Source: Symsagittifera roscoffensis (lineage: Eukaryota; Xenacoelomorpha; Acoela; Convolutidae). From it: a stretch of DNA of 60,000 nucleotides. The DNA is taken from NCBI RefSeq assembly GCF_963678635.1, contig NC_087064.1, forward strand, positions 78,286,512 to 78,346,511, written 5' to 3'. The notes under the pieces were generated by a model that was not told the origin of the DNA, did not search any database, and saw only the letters and a list, made by a program, of their open reading frames with translations. How positions within the stretch are numbered: position 1 is the stretch's first letter; each line of letters begins with the position of its first letter. Positions 1 through 9,559 of the stretch are shown here, one piece after another. The position numbers and the translations under genes are program-made.

Positions 1-1
1 T

Positions 2-187
2 GCACCAGGTTCCGGGGTGACTGTACCCTATGGAACGATTGACGATACGGGCAGAGTACAACTCTCCCAGACAGTGATCAGACAAGGGATGAGTGACGTG
101 ACACCACTCATGGGGAGTTCGAGAATCCCAGAGAGAAAAGTAAGGAAGATGCCAGCGAAGAAAGTATCTCGCGTAATAGACGTGTAG
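2..187 (+). CDS. C-terminal end of an ORF cut by the window edge
   Basis: The frame is open from base 2 to a TAG at 185-187 and encodes about 61 residues rich in Ser, Arg and Val. It is in the same frame as the long ORF that follows, with a single stop between them. This part and the next may therefore be one reading unit joined by readthrough, splicing or a stop mutation, or the exon may simply end here. The base composition matches the downstream ORF and not the AT-rich flanks. No domain is recognised, and its beginning lies outside the window. Confidence 0.45.
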   Translation, partial: APGSGVTVPYGTIDDTGRVQLSQTVIRQGMSDVTPLMGSSRIPERKVRKMPAKKVSRVIDV

Positions 188-199
188 AAGAACAATCAA

Positions 200-3100
200 T
201 TGAAGTATAGTTTCACGGGAGTTCCGGAGACAGAACCGAGAGCCTGCTTCAATCGAGCTACCTGGAGCCCGGCTGTGAACCTGCAGCAACCACCACTCGG
301 AACATCACACCTGATATTGGGAGACAGCTTAGTCCGAGTGCTAACGAATTTGAGGACCTCATGGGTCACCACGGTGATGGCCTTTGGAGGCGCGACAATT
401 GCCCAATTATATCGGATGGTGGAGCTGATGAATCCAGGGAAGATACTCAGTGTGATGATATTAGTTGGGACGAATGATATCTCCAGAGGATCAGACGAGC
501 AGGAAGCACTGTGGGAATCAATGATGGTGTGTTTGTTCACCACTCTCAAGCAGAGGGCGTACGGAACTTTGGCGTCGTCTGACGTACAGGCGGAGACGAT
601 CGAGCAGTTGGTGAGCCTTCCATGGAAAGCAGTAGTATTGAGGTACTTCGAAGAAGAAATGAGGACTACGCCGAGAATACATGCTCTCGTGGCAGTACCT
701 TACGTAAGGACAGAGCTACAACTCAGGTTCGCCTGGTGCATGATGGGACTGACTCGCGAAGAATACGACTCAGAAGAAAGAAAGAGGTCAAAAGAGGAAA
801 AGGTGTTCCTTGTGACGAATCTGAGGGATCTGATAGTCCAGGAAGGAGCAGCAGTAGCATGTGCGAAGCGGAGAGATGCTCTCTGTTTCATTCGATTCCT
901 GATAGAGCAGATTTCAGTACCTGCACTGAACAGTTGTGTTAAAATGTTGAGGGAAGGTGATGAACGAACGAAAGCCTTGTTCTTGCTGGCATTGCTGGAC
1001 ATGCAGCAAAGTAAACCGATGAGGGTGAACATGAAAGAACCTGAAGAACTGGAACCCATGAAAAAGATAGATGAGATCAGGAGGTTCTCAAACAAGGAGC
1101 TGAGACTCACTAAAGAATCTATGGGAGCATTGCCGAAGTCCAGTGAATACTGTGGACCGATCAAGAAGAAGTCATATAGCTACGTATCTGGAATCATAGG
1201 GATAGCGTACAATCCTTTCCTGAGTGAAGACATACGTGATTGCTTCTTTGATTATGAGCAGGCGGTGTTACTAAGATTCTGGACGTCCAGAATTGTAACG
1301 ATCAAGAGCGTTAACAATCCACAGGCCAAATTGGGACTGGTCTTGGAAGAAGAGGTGACTGCACCTTCAATACCAAAACCCGACAAGAGAGTGGAGTTTG
1401 GGTTGGGATTCCCAGATGAAGTACTGAGAACGAGCTTGATGACAGTGTGGGAATTGATGAGGCCATCATGGTGTCCTAGTCCCAATGCTGACTCAATATT
1501 ACGTGCGACACAAGAAGTACAGAGGGAACTGAGTGCAGACTGTAACCTGCGTGACCTTAACATCATATATAATGTGATGATAACAGCCTCTAAGTGCAAC
1601 GGAGAAGATAAAGTGGAGTTGCCTGGCTGGGGACCAGAAGACTGGGTAAAACCTGGTAGCTGTCTGGCGGAAGTCTGTGGACTGCAGGGTCACGTTTGCG
1701 GAAGTTTAGACTGTGTGAAAACCCTGGAGAAGCAACATAAGCAATTGACGGTATTGTTTGGAAATGTAGTGATGAAAGCAAGAACGGAAACGGAACTGAT
1801 AGCAGATTGCCATGGAGGAACTGATGTGAATCTAGTGACTGCACTAGGATTCTACAGCATGTTTGGTTCTTTAGAGTCACTATTGAATCTAGAACAGAAA
1901 CATGAGATGGTCACAGCCGTCAGCGTGGAAGTATTCCCAGGAGTTCTGCAGACTGAGCAGAAGTACATAGGAAAATGGAGGGAGGCAATCGAAACAGAAA
2001 TGAACATCAGACACAGCGAAGATTATTGTAGACCAGCAGGAGCACGATTTTTGGTAGGTTCAACGTTGGCTCCAATGTGCAAGAGCAGGTATCCTGTACA
2101 TTTCGTAGCTGTGGACGTGAAGAGTACAAGAACGATTGTGGATCAAGCCTTTTCAGTGCCGAAGTGCGTGAGGTTGGCAAGAATGTCTGAAAAGTCCTAC
2201 GAGTTACTGTGTAAGATTTTCTCAGCAGTTCCAGAGAGAACCAAAGAAGAGTTGGAGTCAATATTGGGAAAGAAGTTCATGGGATATGTGAGCGGGAACT
2301 TCAGTGACTTTGAGAAACAGAAGCAGAGAGGATCAACTGTCACAGATTACAATGCAGTAGATGAGAATGATGAAATCCACCGAGTGATGATGGAAGTGGA
2401 ACCATTGCTGGAAGCTTCGGGAAAACGTAATTGGAGGAGCATCATGTTGACGCATGATGAGTTTCCTTGCCACTGCTTGTTGCAGACCTGGTGGTATCCC
2501 AAGCGTAGTAATCTGATGTTGATCTGGGACTCTGGAGAGCTGCTCTCCATGGGTTTACCAGATTCATCACAGCCCGTAACAATAGTGATAGTGGGAGTTA
2601 TGATGGCGATACGATGGCTGGAAGCTCATGTTAGAGAAAATAATAGACAGGAGGCACCAACGAGAGAACAATTGCGGAAATTAGATTGTCTAAAAGATTT
2701 AGATCTTTTTGAGACAATGTGCAAAGTTCTAAACATTCCGATGGAAGTGAAGAAGATATGGGCAAGAAAACGATTGATGCCATGGTTCAGAGCTAACATG
2801 ACTGCGTGGTTGTACGAGTATGCGAAAAAGCATATGTCGAAGCATGGCAGAGTGTACAGTGGATATCAGCTGGACATTGGGGCAGGAGCTTTCAAGCGAG
2901 CTTTCGTGACTCATCGGAATGCAGTGACCACCGCTGTGAAAAGAATTTCCAGAACGAGTGAGCGTAGTGGAAATGAGAAGGCAGAGATGCTGAAAGAAGA
3001 TCTGGAGAGAAACGTGACGTTGTGTCTCCACAACAGCTTCTGTAGAAACAGAGAATCCAACGTGGATCCCCTACCTTGTTGTAAGCAAAGGGTAGAAGAG

Positions 3101-3214
3101 CAGAAGTGTTGGAGGACGGCTTCCAACAGCGTCAGGATAGTCAACGACGTGCTACAAGACACGGAAACCGAAAGCGCGGAGTCAGCATCGCAGGAGGAGG
3201 AAATGGAACATTGA
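200..3214 (+). CDS. Long ORF (1004 codons) with SGNH/GDSL-hydrolase-like N-terminal segment
   Basis: The frame is open from the TAG at 187 to a TGA at 3212-3214, with no stop in 3 kb and a base composition much richer in G+C than the flanks, so it is genuinely coding. It has no ATG before 377, so the first ~59 codons need an upstream exon or readthrough. Residues 37-116 resemble the start of an SGNH/GDSL esterase: HLILGDSL (block I, 37-44), a GGAT turn (63-66) and VGTND (89-93, block III). The resemblance then stops abruptly and no DxxH block follows, so the fold is incomplete and catalysis is doubtful. The remaining ~890 residues have scattered Cys and Trp (for example CHCLLQTWWYPK near 730), no obvious membrane segment and an acidic C-terminal tail; I do not recognise them. 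I associate similar GDSL segments with nematode retroelement-linked proteins, from memory only. Confidence 0.7.
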   Translation: MKYSFTGVPETEPRACFNRATWSPAVNLQQPPLGTSHLILGDSLVRVLTNLRTSWVTTVMAFGGATIAQLYRMVELMNPGKILSVMILVGTNDISRGSDEQEALWESMMVCLFTTLKQRAYGTLASSDVQAETIEQLVSLPWKAVVLRYFEEEMRTTPRIHALVAVPYVRTELQLRFAWCMMGLTREEYDSEERKRSKEEKVFLVTNLRDLIVQEGAAVACAKRRDALCFIRFLIEQISVPALNSCVKMLREGDERTKALFLLALLDMQQSKPMRVNMKEPEELEPMKKIDEIRRFSNKELRLTKESMGALPKSSEYCGPIKKKSYSYVSGIIGIAYNPFLSEDIRDCFFDYEQAVLLRFWTSRIVTIKSVNNPQAKLGLVLEEEVTAPSIPKPDKRVEFGLGFPDEVLRTSLMTVWELMRPSWCPSPNADSILRATQEVQRELSADCNLRDLNIIYNVMITASKCNGEDKVELPGWGPEDWVKPGSCLAEVCGLQGHVCGSLDCVKTLEKQHKQLTVLFGNVVMKARTETELIADCHGGTDVNLVTALGFYSMFGSLESLLNLEQKHEMVTAVSVEVFPGVLQTEQKYIGKWREAIETEMNIRHSEDYCRPAGARFLVGSTLAPMCKSRYPVHFVAVDVKSTRTIVDQAFSVPKCVRLARMSEKSYELLCKIFSAVPERTKEELESILGKKFMGYVSGNFSDFEKQKQRGSTVTDYNAVDENDEIHRVMMEVEPLLEASGKRNWRSIMLTHDEFPCHCLLQTWWYPKRSNLMLIWDSGELLSMGLPDSSQPVTIVIVGVMMAIRWLEAHVRENNRQEAPTREQLRKLDCLKDLDLFETMCKVLNIPMEVKKIWARKRLMPWFRANMTAWLYEYAKKHMSKHGRVYSGYQLDIGAGAFKRAFVTHRNAVTTAVKRISRTSERSGNEKAEMLKEDLERNVTLCLHNSFCRNRESNVDPLPCCKQRVEEQKCWRTASNSVRIVNDVLQDTETESAESASQEEEMEH

Positions 3215-3261
3215 TGAATGGTCGAGAAAACAAGAGGCAACCAGAAAGAAAATTAGAAGAA

Positions 3262-3285
3262 TTTAGAAGTTTTAGAACTTCTAAA
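3262..3285 (+). other. Perfect hairpin in the 3' region of the long ORF
   Basis: A 10-bp perfect stem (TTTAGAAGTT and its reverse complement) closes on a 4-base TTAG loop, about 48 bases after the stop codon and 40 bases before a poly-A signal. The stem sequence does not match the conserved histone 3' stem-loop. It could be an RNA processing or stability element, or chance in AT-rich DNA. Confidence 0.4.
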
Positions 3286-3323
3286 CGACGGAAAAAGAAG
3301 AGAACAAAGAAATGATGAAGAAA

Positions 3324-3329
3324 AATAAA
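3324..3329 (+). terminator. Poly-A signal AATAAA
   Basis: A canonical AATAAA lies about 110 bases after the stop of the long ORF and is followed by a GT-rich stretch near 3340-3352, the usual layout of a cleavage and polyadenylation site. Confidence 0.5.
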
Positions 3330-4031
3330 ACTCAGAATTGTTTTGTGTGTGTGAAAAACTCAAGTGAGAAACCAAGCAACCAAGTTGTAATTGAAAACTG
3401 AAACATTTTGTTGAGTTCTGAAATTGTTGCATTTATAAATTTGCATTTTGATTTTAGCAGAAGTGGCTTTAGAGACACTTATTATTTATTTAGAAAGGCT
3501 TAAGAGAAGAGTATATTTAAATATTCCAGCCTGCATGATTGTTTTTAATCACTTAGGAAGACTGATCACTTTGTGGTGACATGAAAGACTTGAGTAATCT
3601 CTTGAAGAGGGAGGTTGGTGCATTGTTCTTTCTGACCACAAAGTTTCTTAGTTTTAATAATCAGGACAATAAACAAGCAAGATTTCCGAAGGGAAGGAGC
3701 ATAGTAGGATAATTTTAGCTTGTTGGTTGGCAGGACTGTCCTGCAAGCCAACACTTTTTAAATCTAAGAGAAAAAGTTTTAATCGGGAATAGACACTGGA
3801 AGTCAGAAAGCATGTTTTATCTTAGGTCATATTCTCAATGTGCAGATTAATGAAAGAATTTGAGGGCTATAGTGATGTAGTATGATGCCATTTATATTCT
3901 GCAGTGAGTTGATATGACGTGCATAAAAGTGATTCCGTGCATTTTGTAAATTCTGTTCGATGACACTGTAACCATTTTATGAACATTGCGCGATTCAATG
4001 AGGACATTGACCGGACTGTCCGGGGAGTATG
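3330..4031. other. Non-coding stretch, nothing recognised
   Basis: AT-rich DNA with only short chance ORFs. It may be the 3' flank of the preceding gene. No repeat partner was found elsewhere in the window. Confidence 0.5.
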
Positions 4032-4190
4032 TGACATTCGACCAGAATGGCCAAAATGCAGTCTCTGCAGAATTCGGCATTTTAGCAGCAAGCCTTCCGA
4101 ATTGGCGATTTAGAACGGATAAGGACGTTATTTGAACGATTGGCCAAACGGTGAAGGCTAGAAGATTCTGGAATTCTAAATTTTAAAAAT
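4032..4190. repeat. Duplicated block 1a (partner at 6213-6372)
   Basis: About 160 bp, beginning near GTGACATTCGACCAG and ending in GGAATTCTAAATTTTA, recurs almost unchanged at 6213-6372 in the same orientation. It is the first of three blocks of this region that appear joined together in the second copy. Confidence 0.85.
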
Positions 4191-4349
4191 TCGAATTATG
4201 ACGTCATATTTCTGAGAAACGTCAGAAACGGTCATTTTAGCTAAAATAGCAAAAAAGACAGAACAACTTTTATCCGTGATAGAAAACAGTACGGAAATTG
4301 AGATTAAAGAAAAACGACAACGAACTACAATAGCAGAGAACGTTCCGAG

Positions 4350-4381
4350 TTGCAACTATTGTGCTGTTACAATAGTTGCAA
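4350..4381. repeat. Perfect inverted repeat, 13-bp arms and 6-base loop
   Basis: The arms TTGCAACTATTGT and ACAATAGTTGCAA flank GCTGTT. A second small stem (CCGTTG, CCAA loop, CAACGG) follows at 4384-4399, so two hairpins lie back to back. Function is unknown. Confidence 0.7.
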
Positions 4382-4399
4382 GGCCGTTGCCAACAACGG

Positions 4400-5054
4400 T
4401 GAAGGGTGAGAACAAGCCTTCCGGATTGGCGTGAAATTGAACTTAAGGAGCTTGATTCACTGGATTCAAGAATCCGGAAGGGTTTCGGGACTGGAACTTT
4501 TAGCCTTTTGTATAAACTTTTAGCTCCTTGTCATGTCCTGAATTGAATTTAATTAACAACTGGATTCATTTTGATAAGGATGAGAAGCTAGGAGTTGGGG
4601 GGAAAGGGTTGATCCATCTTCGATGGAGATGATGATTTTTATCTACTGAACAAAAACAATAGTAATAAAATAAGTAGTAGCCCTGTTTTTAGGAGTGACC
4701 TCGTGGTCTGGGGATACTGAGACCCAGCCATGAGCTCACTATTTTTGCATGTAATTCAGTTAATTTGAGCGTTCTGGTCGAAGCCGGAGAGCAGTAACGT
4801 TTTTGTCGACCCGATGTTGGAAAAGACCACCGAAAAGTACTGGCTTGGTAGAGACGGTGAAAAACATGCAAAGCTCTGTTTAGACGCTAGCCAGTCGTCT
4901 TAAGACTTAGTTTTGTTATCCGTCGATATGTAACTTCCGGGCGAATGTTACAAATCCATTTCATTTTTAGAACTAAATTCGATTATTTTTGCAAAATAGT
5001 GCAAATTTTGCAAGAAGTTTGCAGAATATATGCCATGTCTTTTGGTACATGGCA
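4400..5054. other. Non-coding stretch, nothing recognised
   Basis: Contains a second occurrence of the AAGCCTTCCG-ATTGGCG word seen in block 1a, and short chance ORFs. No gene is supported. Confidence 0.4.
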
Positions 5055-5310
5055 TGTCTCAACGTCATCCCCTCGCCTCCTCAAGATTTCTCCTCCCCTC
5101 AGCTAAAAGGGTAGGGTAAACTGGGGGGGAGAAGCTAGGGGGGGGAGGAGGAAGCTGGGGCGGAGAGAAGCTGGGGGAGGGGGCGTAAATGGAGGACTGG
5201 TAAACTAGGGGAGGGTAAATGGTGGGAGGGGGAGTAAGAGGGGGTGGGGGTAGTAAACTGGGGGCTTAACTGGGAGGGGGAGGGGTTGTGTTAAACTGGG
5301 GGGGAAACAG
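5055..5310. repeat. G-rich tract with AGCTGGGG / TAAACTGGGG words
   Basis: The plus strand carries many runs of 4-9 G separated by AGCT, TAAACT or AGGGTA words, enough for G-quadruplex folding. The first ~110 bp (AACGTCATCCCCTCGCC onward) recur at 6373-6495 with a longer G run, making this block 1b of the three-block duplication. Confidence 0.8.
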
Positions 5311-5587
5311 GGTTAAAAAAACTTACAATTATTATCCATGGAACTCCGGTGGGGGAAGCTATTAAAGTCTAATTCAAACCCCTGAAAATTTAGTTTTATT
5401 AGGGTTATGGTTAAAAAAACAGTGAAATGAAGTGTTAGTTTAACTGCGACGAATTAAAAAGAAGTAGACAAAAAAATGTATATTTTAATCAGAAATGTAA
5501 CATTTTAGTGAACGTAATTTGTAGAAACTGCACTGAACAGGAAATTAGATTATTTTGTGCAAAGTTGTATATTTCAAGAATAACTCC

Positions 5588-6208
5588 TCGAAAAAATACA
5601 TTATAATTGATTATAATCGATTTAAAATGGATTATTTTGCCTCAAAAACAAGTTTCATTTTCTTTCAAAAATAATCGATTATAATCGATTATATTCGGTT
5701 TTTATTGATTAGAAAAATAGTTTCATTTTAGTCCAGTTTTAATCGATTATAATCGATTATTATCGAAGTTTATTGAGACAGACCACGACAATTCAATATA
5801 ATCGATTATTTTCCATGGAACTCCGGTGCGGGTGAGCATCATCGAAAAGGCATCAGAACAATTTTGACCCCTTTTTATATTTAGAAGATGGTGGAAACAA
5901 CAACGTTTTCTTATACTGGATATACTGCCCGCACCGGAGTTCTATGGATATCGATTATAATGGAAAAATGTTGTCTAAAATGTTGTCATTATAATCCATT
6001 ATAATCCATTATAATCCATTATTGTGGCAAATTTAGACCACGTAATCGATTATGTGGTCATTAAAATCGATTTTTTTGAAAAATAAAAATCCATTATAAT
6101 CCATTATAATCGATTATAATCCATTATTTTTGTCACTGAAATCGATTCTTTTTCCCAAATTTTCCATTATAATCGATTATTTTGAAATAAAAATCAATTA
6201 TAATCCAT
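5588..6208. repeat. ATAATCGATT / ATAATCCATT decamer array
   Basis: The 10-bp words ATAATCGATT and ATAATCCATT recur many times, singly and in short tandem runs. The word contains the palindrome AATCGATT, so both strands read alike. Roughly 300 bp of the array (5602-5910) is repeated at 6505-6810. The 10-bp period matches one helical turn. The array is broken by a 135-bp inverted-repeat element. Confidence 0.8.
5813..5947. mobile_element. 135-bp MITE-like element with 20-bp terminal inverted repeats
   Basis: The left end CCATGGAACTCCGGTGCGGG (5813-5832) and the reverse complement of the right end (5928-5947) differ at one base. The interior is non-coding. The left-end word also occurs alone near 5336 and at 6700, and the copy at 6700 has lost its right end. 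No transposase is encoded. Confidence 0.65.
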
Positions 6209-6212
6209 TATA

Positions 6213-6810
6213 ATTGTGACATTCGACCAGAATGGCCAAAATGCAGTCTCTGCAGAATTCGGCATTTTAGCAGCAAGCCTTCCGAATTGGCGATTTAGAA
6301 CGGATAAGGACGTTATTTGAACGATTGGCCAAACGGTGAAGGCTAGAAGATTCTGGAATTCTAAATTTTAACGTCTCAACGTCATCCCGTCGCCTCCTCA
6401 AGCTTTCCCCTCCCCCTCAGCTAAAAGGGTAGGGTAAACTGGGGGGGGGGGGGGGGGAGAAGCTAGGGGGGGTGGAGGAAGCTGGGGCGGAGAGACGTTA
6501 TAATCGATTTAAAATGGATTATTTTGCCTCAAAAACAAGTTTCATTTTCTTTCAAAAATAATCGATTATAATCGATTATATTCGGTTTTCATTGATTAGA
6601 AAAATAGTTTCATTATAATCCATTTTTAATCGATTATAATCGATTATTATCGAAGTTTATTGAGAGAGACCACGACAACTCAATATAATCGATTATTATC
6701 CATGGAACTCCGGTGCGGGTGAGCATCATCGAAAAGGCATCAGAACAATTTTGACCCCTTTTTTATATTTAGAAGATGGTTGAAATAACAACGTTTTCTT
6801 ATACTGGGTA
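6213..6810. repeat. Composite second copy of three upstream blocks
   Basis: 6213-6372 matches 4032-4190, 6373-6495 matches ~5055-5165, and 6505-6810 matches 5602-5912. All are in the same orientation and order, with the intervening stretches of the first copy missing. The joins fall at short shared words such as TCTCAACGTC. Confidence 0.8.
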
Positions 6811-7480
6811 TCATTCGGAACATAACAATCATTGAGTTGTGTCTTAAAATTGACCAGTGTTTGAAACCTGAATACTTTACAAAAAATCGAATTCATGCGT
6901 CTCTGAACTGCATTTGTTACCTTAAAATTGTTGTTGGACTTTCGTTCAGCCTAATTATACTTGCCAGATCAAGTAGCTTGAAGCCGGGAACCAGATATCA
7001 TTTTATCAAAATAATTTTTTCTTTAAAAATGATATCTAATCTTTTCTGACTTCAATTTTGATTCTTAACAACTTTCGTCTCTGTTCCCATTTGGTCAAGA
7101 GGTAGATGGGCGTCTCTACATCCCAAGCTCTGGGATATTAGTACCGGCCGAAAACGTCCGTTAAAACTCAATTGTGGCTTTTTGTTTTTCTGTTCAACTC
7201 TTGTCGGCTTAGCTTGCACATCAGAAACTTTTTATTTATAGTCAGTTGTTTTAAAAAGAAAAGCGAAAAATGTTGTTGTTAATTTTCTGGAACTTTGATG
7301 AAATGATTTTGGTGGCTCAACTAGTGACTGCTCACAAAATGTCCAGTTTTTGACTAAACACCGGGCTTGTTTTTTTCATTTGCGATTGATTCTCCAAGGT
7401 TTTCTTGGCTTGATTGTCTAGAAAGAGCGTTCATCAAGACAAACAATATATTTATGTTGGTTTTCTCTTGTTTGGAAAAA
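6811..7480. other. Non-coding stretch, nothing recognised
   Basis: AT-rich DNA with a slightly GC-richer patch at 7090-7170. No tRNA B box, domain or repeat partner was found. Short ORFs here have no coding character. Confidence 0.4.
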
Positions 7481-7706
7481 AAAAACAGATTTTGGCTCTT
7501 TTTCCTTTTCCCCCCCACCTCACATAATCATCAATTTTATGTTGTAATGTGGAGTGTTACAAGGTTAAGTATACAGACCAAATATGTTTGTCATAGCCTA
7601 ATTAGTCCGCATACCAATTTTTGTAACAATCCGATGATGTGAACAAAATTTTACTATTAAAATTTCGCTGGTGGGGGAGAAAAGGAAAAAGAGCCCAGAT
7701 TTTTAT
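7481..7706. mobile_element. 226-bp foldback/MITE-like element
   Basis: The ends form an imperfect inverted repeat of about 35 bp. The left end contains GGCTCTTTTTCCTTTTC followed by a C run and ACC; the right end is its mirror, ending in AAAAGAGCCCAGATTTTT. The interior has no ORF worth calling. Confidence 0.5.
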
Positions 7707-7730
7707 GGTTTTCGATGAATATAATCTGTG

Positions 7731-7750
7731 TTGTATCACAAGTGATACAA
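7731..7750. repeat. 20-bp palindrome
   Basis: TTGTATCAC and GTGATACAA arms around AA, just beyond the right end of the preceding foldback element. It could be a protein-binding site or the terminus of another small element. Confidence 0.4.
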
Positions 7751-8536
7751 GGCTGCGCTTCGCCTCTGGATAACGCATTGCATCTCCAGTTTCGTTTAAA
7801 AATTAATAAACACTTTTAAACCTAATCACTTTTGCAATTTTGTCCCGTAAACTCGTCGATCATTTTCAAATGCTGCGCAGAACTACGAGTAAATAGGGTA
7901 AGATGAAAAGATATAAGGCAACATCAGCTCAGAAAAAAGACTCGCATTTGAGTCGACCACATTTTTTGTGTCTGCAACATTTGTATCTGTCCCCTGCAAA
8001 AGGAACTGGGGTTCATGCTTCGATCGAAAAGTTTTTCTTGAAATTGTTTAAATAAAAAAGTTCCAATGCGGTAACTGTTTTAGTCACCCTCTAACCGAAA
8101 TTAGTATGGCTAACTCCAAAAAATATGCGAACTTTTTTCGGGTTTTAACAGTTTTCTTGAAAAATAATTAGTCACCGTTAAAAGTTGTTCTCAGCTACTC
8201 CATGCTGAAGTATCAACTCTCGCCTTTGCGAACTTATCAGTTCTTCTTAGGTTAACAAGTACATTTCCACCATGCACAAAAAAGCTGAAACGCATTTGGG
8301 TTTACGAAACATGTCACGAGAAACAACATCTCAATTTTCTCATTGACGAAGTTATATATGCATCATAACCTACAGGACTATGCGGGACAAAGTTAAGCGG
8401 ATAATTACGATTTTATTCTTCAATTGGCAATCAGGTCCTTACACTTCACTCGTTAAATTTTAAGGACCCTTCTAGACAATGTATACTTCAAATTTCAACA
8501 GAAATTTTCCATCGACCGACAGCAAATGTCATGAGA
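7751..8536. other. Non-coding stretch, nothing recognised
   Basis: AT-rich, with no coding frame, repeat partner or RNA gene that I can see. Confidence 0.4.
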
Positions 8537-8862
8537 TACTCTCTCTGAAAGTGTCTATTTTGATTTGATGCCTTTACCAGTTTTTTTTTCGGGTCTGAAA
8601 CTCATCCACACTAAATCATCCGTTTTCATCATCCGCACTAAGTTTTTCAAAAAGCAAGAATTAGTAAGAAACATCCGAGTAAGTAAATTTCTAACACTGA
8701 TTATCGCATACTTTGTCGCTGAGAATTTTATTGCAGAGTTTTTTCTCGTTTTTTTTTGAGAAAGAGTGCAATACGATGCAAAAAATATCAATCTGAAGTT
8801 TGCAGATGCGGAAAAAACTTGTATTTGCATCAATTTCAAAAACGATACTTTCAGAGAGGGTA
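8537..8862. mobile_element. ~326-bp MITE-like element with CTCTCTGAAAGT ends
   Basis: The 20-bp ends at 8537-8556 and 8843-8862 are inverted copies that agree at 17 of 20 bases, sharing CTCTCTGAAAGT. The interior is non-coding and partly self-complementary, so the overlapping short ORFs on both strands are shadows. Confidence 0.5.
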
Positions 8863-9555
8863 GTCCAGATCAATTACGTTAGTCACATAAAAAATATTTT
8901 TTTAAGACTCGATGTAAATATGGTCCGAAATGGCCCTCAAGGGTGAGCTTTCTAGTGCGTTTAATGTTGTCCACTTCTGTGTTTTTTGTTACGTTACCTT
9001 AAAAACTAGCCAAAAGAACAGCTAGTTTTTGTGAACCAAGTCTTCTAATTTCACTGGAGATCACCAAAATCATTTTGTTCATAATGACAGATAGCCACAA
9101 AGTTTGACGAACTGCCTAGAAATTGAGCTATAGAAAAAATGTTTAGATGACCAAATTGTAGAAAAAAGGCATATAATTCGTCTAATGTGTGTTTTGAAAC
9201 TAAATGTATCCCACAGATTCATTCTCAGTCCTGGAAATTTTTTGCTAAATTAAGTTAAGTAACAAAAGAAATTAATATCAGACCACAAACACACTTTTTT
9301 CGTTGGAAAAAACTGGTTACTTTCAGGCCTAATTTTCTTTCAAGCTTGCTAGGAAGCTCAAATTTTATCACAGCTTGCATTTAAAACAGTTGCTGAATTA
9401 AATCATATTTGCTTCAAAAGCGTTAGTTTGTTTAATTCCGAGTTTTTCAACCTTTTTTTTTCGAGAAAATTTTAACCGAAATTTTTTGATGATGCATTCT
9501 CAAGGCCACCAGTACAGCTTACTTGAATCTAAACTGGAGAAAAAACCTAAACTGA
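8863..9555. other. Non-coding stretch upstream of a Polinton fossil
   Basis: No readable ORF. By position it may hold the eroded beginning of the penton gene that becomes recognisable from about 9560. Confidence 0.35.
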
Positions 9556-9559
9556 AAAC

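Noticed and set aside
3262-3285. Histone mRNA-type 3' stem-loop
   Set aside because: The stem is 10 bp and AT-rich with a TTAG loop; the conserved histone 6-bp GC-rich stem is absent.
6213-6810. Possible CRISPR-like array in the decamer repeats
   Set aside because: Repeats are 10 bp with no regular spacers, there are no cas genes, and the DNA is eukaryotic.
7080-7190. Possible tRNA or SINE near 7100-7170
   Set aside because: An A-box-like word is present, but there is no B box and no cloverleaf could be drawn.
8555-8873. ORFs of 94, 64 and 60 codons on both strands
   Set aside because: They lie wholly inside a small inverted-repeat element and mirror each other across strands.
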